Shown here: positions 9,201 to 12,500 of the stretch, piece by piece
How the letters are laid out: every line of letters starts with the position of its first letter
Numbering within the stretch: the stretch's first letter is position 1
Assembly (NCBI GenBank): GCA_014634225.1
Contig: BLFN01000617.1
Span: forward strand, 966,240 to 978,739
Length of the DNA: 12,500 nucleotides
DNA from: Acropora yongei
Lineage: Eukaryota; Cnidaria; Anthozoa; Scleractinia; Acroporidae
Reading direction: 5' to 3'
Translations under genes and position numbers: made by a program
The notes under the pieces: model-generated
What the model was told of the DNA's origin: nothing
Database searches by the model: none
Seen by the model: only the letters and a program-made list of their open reading frames with translations

Positions 9201-9510
9201 TTCCACGTGCAACAAAACCAAGGCGGTTGCCGATTTTGGGCCCCATGACACTTGAATAGGGCTCATTCAGGCTCCAAGATACCGAAAGAGGCTTTCCATC
9301 TTTACAACGTTCATCTAACGAACGAGAAGTGAGGTTTTTAAATGACGATATTGATTTATCATAAAAATTAGGAATATAAGTTTTCCCTAAACTGATGAAG
9401 ATGTCATCTTCTGACAGATTTGCGTATTTATCCCACGATAGGAAAAGCGCATGCGTGGTTAAAGTTGTTGTGCACAGGATCGTGTAGATGATTACAGTGG
9501 TGTACCACAT
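3062..9510 (-). CDS. Ionotropic-glutamate-receptor-like channel with a K+ selectivity filter, nine exons
   Basis: Spliced CDS of about 546 residues on the minus strand. Exons (high to low): 9510-9192, 8471-8245, 7430-7326, 6811-6696, 6418-6265, 5551-5488, 5050-about 4765, about 3995-3802, 3237-3062. Phases agree at every junction except exon 7/8, which has alternatives. Order along the protein: signal peptide (1 to about 22), S1 lobe (about 60-182), M1 (about 195-217), pore loop ending TTVGYGD (253-259), M2 (about 268-292), S2 lobe (about 300-420), M3 (about 455-472), charged tail to 546. The M1-P-M2 pore between two halves of a bilobed binding domain, followed by M3, is the iGluR layout; the filter is that of K+ channels. 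Only about 40 residues separate the signal peptide from S1, so the usual amino-terminal domain (about 400 residues) is absent. Expected role (inference): plasma-membrane K+ channel opened by an extracellular small ligand, so hyperpolarising. Ligand unknown. Confidence 0.9.
3624..3690. repeat. Two tandem copies of a 37-base C-rich unit in intron 8
   Basis: Copy one is 3624-3660 and copy two 3661-3690 (incomplete). Both begin tttgcaagcccc and contain gaggttaagat. The C-rich content stands out from the AT-rich surroundings; the C run at 3605-3610 may be the edge of a third, decayed copy. Confidence 0.7.
3802..3997 (-). CDS. K+ channel receptor gene, exon 8: helix M3 and start of cytoplasmic tail
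   Basis: About 65 codons, from a T-rich acceptor ending ccgcag (start 3997) or ccgcagag (start 3995) to donor AATG|GTGAAA. It codes for SNTEKDYAVKEVEGLF, the hydrophobic run VITIGGGVVGSLMFIGLVW (M3), then EFSYWRKKHAGKD. Basic residues after the helix fit the cytoplasmic side. If not spliced at 3802 the frame would read on about 21 codons into the intron. Confidence 0.85.
3998..4764 (-). other. Intron 7 of the channel gene, with a possible 21-base microexon
   Basis: Besides ordinary intron sequence it has a perfect 12-base palindrome (tgtctcgagaca, 4106-4117), a hairpin at 4115-4131, and on the minus strand a segment 4568-4548 bordered by actttgctctag and GTAAAG that would code KQLKRIE in phase 0. 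Use of that microexon would require the weak phase-0 donor of exon 7. Confidence 0.3.
4765..5050 (-). CDS. K+ channel receptor gene, exon 7: S2 lobe
   Basis: Starts at acceptor cttccaaag and codes for FGSPAQITSAVKNKEVEG, then VLIDNYALTRF, ITYGLVLPTGSPRT and a helix ending HIAKHLKPVK. The NKEVEGVLIDNYAL segment matches the iGluR S2 region whose acidic residue binds the ligand alpha-amino group (Asp about 351 here). The 3' end is uncertain: donors GTAAGA (end 4765, phase 2), GTAAGG (end 4772, phase 1) or a weak GTTGAG (end 4788, phase 0). The first pairs with exon 8 starting at 3995. Confidence 0.85.
5051..5487 (-). other. Intron 6 of the channel gene, nothing else seen
   Basis: AT-rich intron between the two S2 exons; no repeat or coding frame stands out. 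Confidence 0.5.
5488..5551 (-). CDS. K+ channel receptor gene, exon 6: start of S2 lobe
   Basis: 21 codons plus one base, from acceptor tttttatttgcag to donor CAAG|GTATTA. The peptide IGAVNGSEEFRLGVSLNFD resembles the S2 opening of iGluRs (I-G-x-x-x-G-S-x-E). The exon is too short to stand out by open frame alone; it was found by matching phase between exons 5 and 7. Confidence 0.82.
5718..5880. mobile_element. 163-bp MITE in intron 5 of the channel gene
   Basis: Long imperfect terminal inverted repeats of about 57 bases: the left arm starts tcacatgatttttcttgtgc and continues caatttggaataagtaagcac; the right arm ends caaattgcactcgaaatcat then gtga. The centre has short direct repeats (gttagtctttgttagttttg) and an extra internal copy of ccaaattgcactcg at about 5779. 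No coding capacity. No clear target-site duplication. Confidence 0.75.
6265..6418 (-). CDS. K+ channel receptor gene, exon 5: YGD of the filter and helix M2
   Basis: One base plus 51 codons, from acceptor ttaaaag to donor GCAAAG|GTATGT. It starts YGDRSPKSIPGR, completing TTVGYGD as in K+ channels, followed by the hydrophobic helix FCFLWIITGINLIAIFTALV (M2) and the linker TTQPHFNVHGAK into S2. Confidence 0.92.
6696..6811 (-). CDS. K+ channel receptor gene, exon 4: pore helix and first half of the filter
   Basis: 38 codons plus two bases, from acceptor tttttcttag to donor GTGG|GTGAGT. It holds FFSKEFSGEFYNGVWDG followed by FWWAFVTMTTV. The last part is nearly the pore helix of Shaker-type voltage-gated K+ channels (FWWAVVTMTTVGYGD). 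The two leftover G bases join the first G of exon 5 to code for the first filter glycine, so the intron cuts the filter. Confidence 0.92.
6812..7325 (-). other. Intron 3 of the channel gene, nothing else seen
   Basis: Two overlapping minus-strand open frames (6847-7212, 7088-7297) lie within it in different phases. Neither has splice sites that would keep the M1 to pore reading frame, and both peptides look like translated noncoding DNA. Confidence 0.5.
7326..7430 (-). CDS. K+ channel receptor gene, exon 3: transmembrane helix M1
   Basis: Exactly 35 codons in phase 0, from acceptor ttttaacag to donor TTG|GTATGT. The exon codes for a short linker (QTRTQSLVNTIFHAW) and a hydrophobic run PFLIFILVAAASSGL, read as the first membrane helix. 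Helix M1 therefore sits on its own exon. Confidence 0.85.
7431..8244 (-). other. Intron 2 of the channel gene, nothing else seen
   Basis: No repeat, RNA gene or supported coding frame found. Open frames on the plus strand here (7382-7576 and 8002-8286) partly overlay real minus-strand exons and lack support. Confidence 0.5.
8245..8471 (-). CDS. K+ channel receptor gene, exon 2: main part of S1 lobe
   Basis: Two bases plus 75 codons, from acceptor cttaatag to donor CCCAAG|GTAAAA. It holds VVQRIVRYCCNGGQIEFG, then MYDFTFPVYESK, then DQPFVKVVSAPRVVLLVYDG. The last piece lines up with the end of S1, which in iGluRs reads roughly DFSKPFMSLGISIMI. The residue expected to be the ligand-binding arginine of the PLTxxxR-like stretch is not visible here. 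The next segment in exon 3 is M1. Confidence 0.87.
8861..9130. mobile_element. 270-bp MITE with 80-base inverted ends in intron 1, Mutator-like
   Basis: Left arm 8861-8940 starts caacctcgttcccagggtct; right arm 9050-9130 ends gaccctgggaacgaggttg. The arms are near-identical over about 80 bases. Flanks ctttttcgc (8852-8860) and ctttctcgc (9131-9139) match at eight of nine bases, which fits a 9-bp target-site duplication. Long inverted ends plus a 9-bp duplication point to a Mutator-like origin (family rule; inference here). Both arms carry CACGTG, an E-box core. No transposase; the ORFs seen inside are translated repeat. Confidence 0.85.
9192..9510 (-). CDS. K+ channel receptor gene, exon 1: signal peptide and start of S1
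   Basis: 106 codons plus one base. It opens with MWYTTVIIYTILCTTTLTTH, a hydrophobic stretch typical of a signal peptide, which supports this ATG as the start. Then come two N-glycosylation motifs (NLSE, NLTS) and LSVSWSLNEPYSSV, which resembles the opening strand of an iGluR S1 lobe, then a G-F-V-A-R-G-I-F-P segment. The donor is CCAA|GTAGGT; the base left over plus CT of exon 2 gives Thr. A good acceptor (ttttctttcag) ends 16 bases before the ATG, so a 5' untranslated exon probably lies upstream. Confidence 0.87.
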
Positions 9511-9540
9511 TCTTGGTTGTGGGTTCCTGAAAGAAAATTT
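9511..9540 (-). promoter_or_regulatory. 3' splice site and 5' UTR remnant just before the channel start codon
   Basis: On the minus strand a pyrimidine-rich tract ending tttctttcag lies 16 bases before the ATG at 9510. This suggests the start codon is at the head of the second transcribed exon and that the promoter lies further right, possibly beyond the palindromic repeat at 9782-9931. Confidence 0.5.
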
Positions 9541-9781
9541 GCAAACACTGTATCAAAGATCTAATCAAATGTATGACAAAAAAATTATTGCAGGGAATTT
9601 GAACACTTTCATGCGGTCAAGCAGGAGCACCGAAGGATCACACAGTTTCTAGTCGGGCTCCGTGAACAGTGAGCCACTGTTTCAAAGGAACGAATTCGAA
9701 GTTAAGTCGCATATGTCGGGAGAAGTTGGATGATCATGGCTTAACGGAAAGTGAAGGTATGTAAAAATTGCGTTTTATTTA

Positions 9782-9931
9782 GCAGTTATTGAATGAGGCT
9801 GAGTAGGATATGAAGAATTCTGTAGGTTGAGGAGGGTGTTATCCACCGAGGCCGAAGACCGAGATGTGGGTAACATTCTCCGAGATCTGCAGAATTCTTC
9901 ATATCCTACCAAAGCCGAATTCAATAATTGC
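9782..9931. repeat. 150-bp near-perfect palindrome (foldback element)
   Basis: The left half (gcagttattgaatgaggctg, aggatatgaagaattctg, gagggtgttatccacc) is the reverse complement of the right half (gtgggtaacattctccgag, cagaattcttcatatcct, gccgaattcaataattgc), with a centre near gaggccgaagaccgag. It would fold into one long hairpin. Its right end abuts the 18-bp inverted repeat at 9933-9950, so it probably belongs to the same mobile element as the ORF at 10034-10228. Confidence 0.8.
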
Positions 9932-10033
9932 TTTATTATTCATTCAAAATGTTTTCAAACACTTAAAGAAGAAAATGAGCTTTACTTTTAACAATTTTGC
10001 ACCCTCCAACAATTAATAGATCTAAAATTATTT

Positions 10034-10228
10034 TCACCCTAAAAACTTTCGTAAAACTGCCGCTAACACCACTGCAGTTGAAGGATTTCTGATGTTTTTC
10101 TCCTTGAGGTAGGACTCAAAAATTAAGTAATGTTGTTTCGTCGACTTTTTGGTATTCTCACTGTCTTTATGATTAAGTAACTGGGCAATATTTTCTTCGC
10201 TCAAACTGCTAAACCTACTCGCAGCCAT
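10034..10228 (-). pseudogene. Truncated ORF like the N-terminus of Crypton/DUF3504-type tyrosine recombinases
   Basis: 64 codons with its own ATG and stop. The pattern FSSLSEENIAQLLNHKDSEN followed by TKKSTKQHYLIFESYLKEKN is what I recall from the start of the DUF3504/Crypton-like proteins common in cnidarian and other marine genomes: a helical core-binding (SAM-like) part in front of the catalytic domain. The frame stops after VLRKFLG, and I see no catalytic domain with the R-H-R-Y set downstream, so it is a fragment or a first exon whose partner is gone. The homology call rests on memory of the motif. Confidence 0.55.
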
Positions 10229-10278
10229 AAATAACGCAATCTCGTCCCCAGTTTTTCTTCAGTCAATAATCTGCTGCT

Positions 10279-10289
<11 letters not shown>

Positions 10290-10310
<21 letters not shown>

Positions 10311-10314
10311 GCGG
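10290..10314. promoter_or_regulatory. CRE (TGACGTCA) next to AATATGGCGG
   Basis: A perfect TGACGTCA palindrome (10290-10297) lies about 60 bases upstream of the minus-strand ORF start at 10228, followed by AATATGGCGG (10305-10314), a YY1-like motif. The pair looks like a compact promoter of the mobile-element gene. Confidence 0.4.
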
Positions 10315-10356
10315 AGCTTCTTTCCAAATCTGGCGAACAGCAGCTGGTTATGGTGA

Positions 10357-10398
10357 ATTATGCGTGTGGTTTCAATCATTATGCGTGTGGATTCAATC
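10357..10398. repeat. 21-bp tandem duplication
   Basis: attatgcgtgtggtttcaatc is followed at once by attatgcgtgtggattcaatc, one mismatch in 21. Confidence 0.9.
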
Positions 10399-10575
10399 AG
10401 AAACGGGGAAATATTTTGAATGAATAATAACGTATTATGTTGTTACACATGCATCGTATTACCTTGCGCAACGTACCGTAACGTACTGTGCTATAACTAC
10501 TACTCCTACTATGGGAGCTCATCAGATGGAGCCTCCATCCCCCAAACAAGCCCTTGGAGTCAACCCTTTCCCGAG

Positions 10576-10743
10576 TTTATAAATAGAACGGTTCCCTGAG
10601 GAGGTTTCGCGCGCTGATAGAGGAAACGGAGAACCAATGAAAATAGAGAAATGACAGTAGCATTGTCTTACGTCAAACAGCAGGCAGCAAGCGGATTAAT
10701 GCGATTCAAGTGCATTACAAAAGAAAAAGGTTCTATTTATAAA
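10576..10743. mobile_element. 168-bp element with 14-bp inverted ends containing TATAAATAG
   Basis: tttataaatagaac (10576-10589) and its exact inverse gttctatttataaa (10730-10743) bound a segment with no coding capacity. Size and ends fit a small MITE; no target-site duplication was recognised. Confidence 0.5.
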
Positions 10744-11177
10744 TCTACTCGTGAAAAGTTGACTCAAGAAATAAATGGTTTCATTTGATGGGCTCCTGAC
10801 TACTAAAAATAATGATGACTGGAAAAGATTTGTTTTGAAGGAGAATAAAGCACATTGCAAATGGCTAGTTTGTTAGAGACAGCTAGGACTCTGAGATACG
10901 TGTTGAGGACCTAAAACAAGAGAGAATTGACCTGCTGAACAACAAATTTTAAAATTGAAAATAATAACAAATTCGTTATCTTGTCTTTTGCCCGGAGGCA
11001 GCAAAAACCGAGCAAGAAAACTCCGCTCGCTGGACTGAGAAAAAAATATTGATTTATTCGTCGGCTACGTATATACTGCGCCGTTCTTGCACATAGACGG
11101 CAACAATGAAGGGAAGACCACAAATCAATGATATGATTGGGTAATCAAGCGGGAGGAAAGTAATCCAGCTCCACACC

Positions 11178-11581
11178 CTAACATTGATACATTTCAGTGT
11201 CGTTTACGGACTTGGTGAAACAGCGACGCAAAATGACCAATACTTGAGTCATGTGATGATAAAGCGAATCGCCATATTCACTTTCAAACTGAAGGTACAA
11301 TCCAGCAGGCTGATTATTTATGCGCCCATTGTGTGCATCGTCAATGACACGAAATACTGAATCACGGCAGCTTAATGCTAACAACTTGGTTTTCTCAAAT
11401 GTATGCAGAGCCATCTTGAGGGTCCTTTTTGAAACGAGTCAAAAACAATGACTGGCAGGAGTTTATAGAAGGGGCCTTTTTCCAGCGTGAGATCAGTTTT
11501 ACTGTCGAGTGAAGTTAACAAAATTCCAGCAAAAGCTTCGCCACAATTCTGAACGCAATTATAACTTTTGTGATGCTTCAT
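11178..11581 (-). other. Two overlapping out-of-frame ORFs, possibly decayed coding sequence
   Basis: On the minus strand one frame (11581-11378) reads CGEAFAGILLTSLDSKTDLT and another (11414-11178) reads TKLLALSCRDSVFRVIDDAH then GLYLQFESEYGDSLYHHMTQ. Both look more protein-like than their surroundings and the second starts near where the first ends, so they may be one coding unit broken by a frameshift, or separate exons. I do not recognise a family. Confidence 0.25.
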
Positions 11582-11645
11582 TTAGAGAAAGAGCAAGGGA
11601 GACTTTTTAATTGTAACGAAAGATAAATTTCTGAGCTGCATATAA

Positions 11646-11648
<3 letters not shown>

Positions 11649-11701
<53 letters not shown>
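11649..11701. repeat. AT dinucleotide microsatellite
   Basis: About 26 uninterrupted AT units. The open frame over it on the minus strand (repeating Ile-Tyr) is not a gene. Confidence 0.97.
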
Positions 11702-11704
<3 letters not shown>

Positions 11705-12500
11705 TTATACAATATGCCGTCATTGTCTCCAAAAAAGAGAGAATAAACAGACATTATCAAAACGATAAAAATGTAATTTAGCATTAGAAAAAGAAAAAAA
11801 AGGCGTCTTAACTATATAAAGAAATCCAACTAAATTTCGCTAACATTTGATTTATTGTGGGAGAAAGTTTTACCTTTGGATGACGACCATTCAAGTGGTC
11901 GGAAACGAATCGATTACACACATTTTCATTCTGTGTGGTAAGTTATACTTATTAATGCAAGATGTCATTGGCAATCGAAAATTTTCATTCATTTCATGGC
12001 TAATATTTCAACACTCGACTTTAACTTTCTTGAAATATAACCGTTTGAAAATAAACGTTCCCGAATAAATAATCACTCCCTGGATAAGAAACTGGGATAT
12101 TTAACTCATTTTCCGGCCTCTTGGTGGTCTCACGTCTCGAAGCCACAATTGACTGATTCGACTGCTTCGTTAAAAATCAATATCGCTATCCTCTCCACTC
12201 GCCATATTCAATATGCATAGGTAACCAACTTGATATGTCAGTTAAAGATTGTAAAACAAAATAAAACTTACCTTGTTTTTTAACCAAGACAGAAATTGTG
12301 GGAATTACATGTGCTGTGATAAACAGTTAAGAGCTTTTATGTTTTTTGCGCGCATTTGTTATTTGCACAACTTAATCGTTCGGTATGTATTTATGTTTTG
12401 AACTGCTTAATTTCACGAGTTATCGGCGTTTCTTTCTTTAGAGCGCATGCGTTTAATAACTTGAATGGTGCTATCATAATAAAATATTTATACTGGAGAA
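11702..12500. other. AT-rich stretch, no supported gene
   Basis: No recognisable coding frame. On the minus strand a donor AACAAG|GTAAGT at 12272/12271 with a possible acceptor ending tatcacag (about 12318) could frame a 46-base exon, perhaps an upstream leader exon for the channel gene or part of another gene; this is weak. Confidence 0.3.

Larger units (their letters stand above)
9933..10430. mobile_element. Segment bounded by 18-bp inverted repeats around a recombinase fragment
   Basis: ttattattcattcaaaat at 9933-9950 is repeated exactly in inverse at 10413-10430. Inside are the short ORF 10034-10228 (minus), a CRE motif, an ATGGCGG motif and a 21-bp tandem repeat. Together with the palindrome to the left it looks like an internally deleted DNA transposon. 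Terminal repeats are not usual for Crypton elements, so the class is uncertain. Confidence 0.55.

Noticed and set aside
11578..11784. 68-codon ORF with Ile-Tyr repeats
   Set aside because: It is a translation of the AT microsatellite.
11847..12068. 73-codon plus-strand ORF
   Set aside because: AT-rich chance frame with no motif or splice support.
1..12500. Bacterial defence system, CRISPR array or operon
   Set aside because: Introns, low coding density and MITEs show animal-type DNA; no regularly spaced repeats or operon-like gene packing.

Overview
The window looks like nuclear DNA from a marine invertebrate, most likely a cnidarian such as a coral or sea anemone. It is AT-rich, its genes are split by introns with GT-AG borders, it is dense in short inverted-repeat (MITE-like) elements, and the one clear gene belongs to a channel type known from a few invertebrates and cyanobacteria. 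The cnidarian assignment is inference from style and content. There are no bacterial operons, CRISPR arrays, tRNAs or rRNAs that I can see.

The main content (3062-9510, minus strand) is a complete-looking nine-exon gene for a glutamate-receptor-like potassium channel. I joined its exons by splice sites and reading phase. All junctions but one (exon 7 to 8) keep the frame exactly, giving about 546 residues. The order is signal peptide, ligand-binding lobe S1, membrane helix M1, a pore loop of voltage-gated-K+-channel type ending in TTVGYGD, helix M2, ligand-binding lobe S2, helix M3, and a short charged cytoplasmic tail. This is the layout of an ionotropic glutamate receptor without its large amino-terminal domain, with a K+ selectivity filter as in cyanobacterial GluR0 and rotifer AvGluR1. 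Its introns hold several MITEs.

To the left (1-2000) lies the possible last exon of a plus-strand gene (1-74), a degenerate inverted-repeat element, and the first coding exon of an unrecognised minus-strand gene (about 907-1098). That gene may start near an ATGGCGG-type motif at 1951-1962. From 2000 to 3040 nothing convincing is seen.

To the right (9540-12500) is mobile-element debris: a 150-bp near-perfect palindrome, a short ORF resembling the N-terminal part of Crypton/DUF3504-type tyrosine recombinases enclosed in 18-bp inverted repeats, a 168-bp element with TATA-like inverted ends, two overlapping ORFs of unknown status, and a long AT microsatellite.
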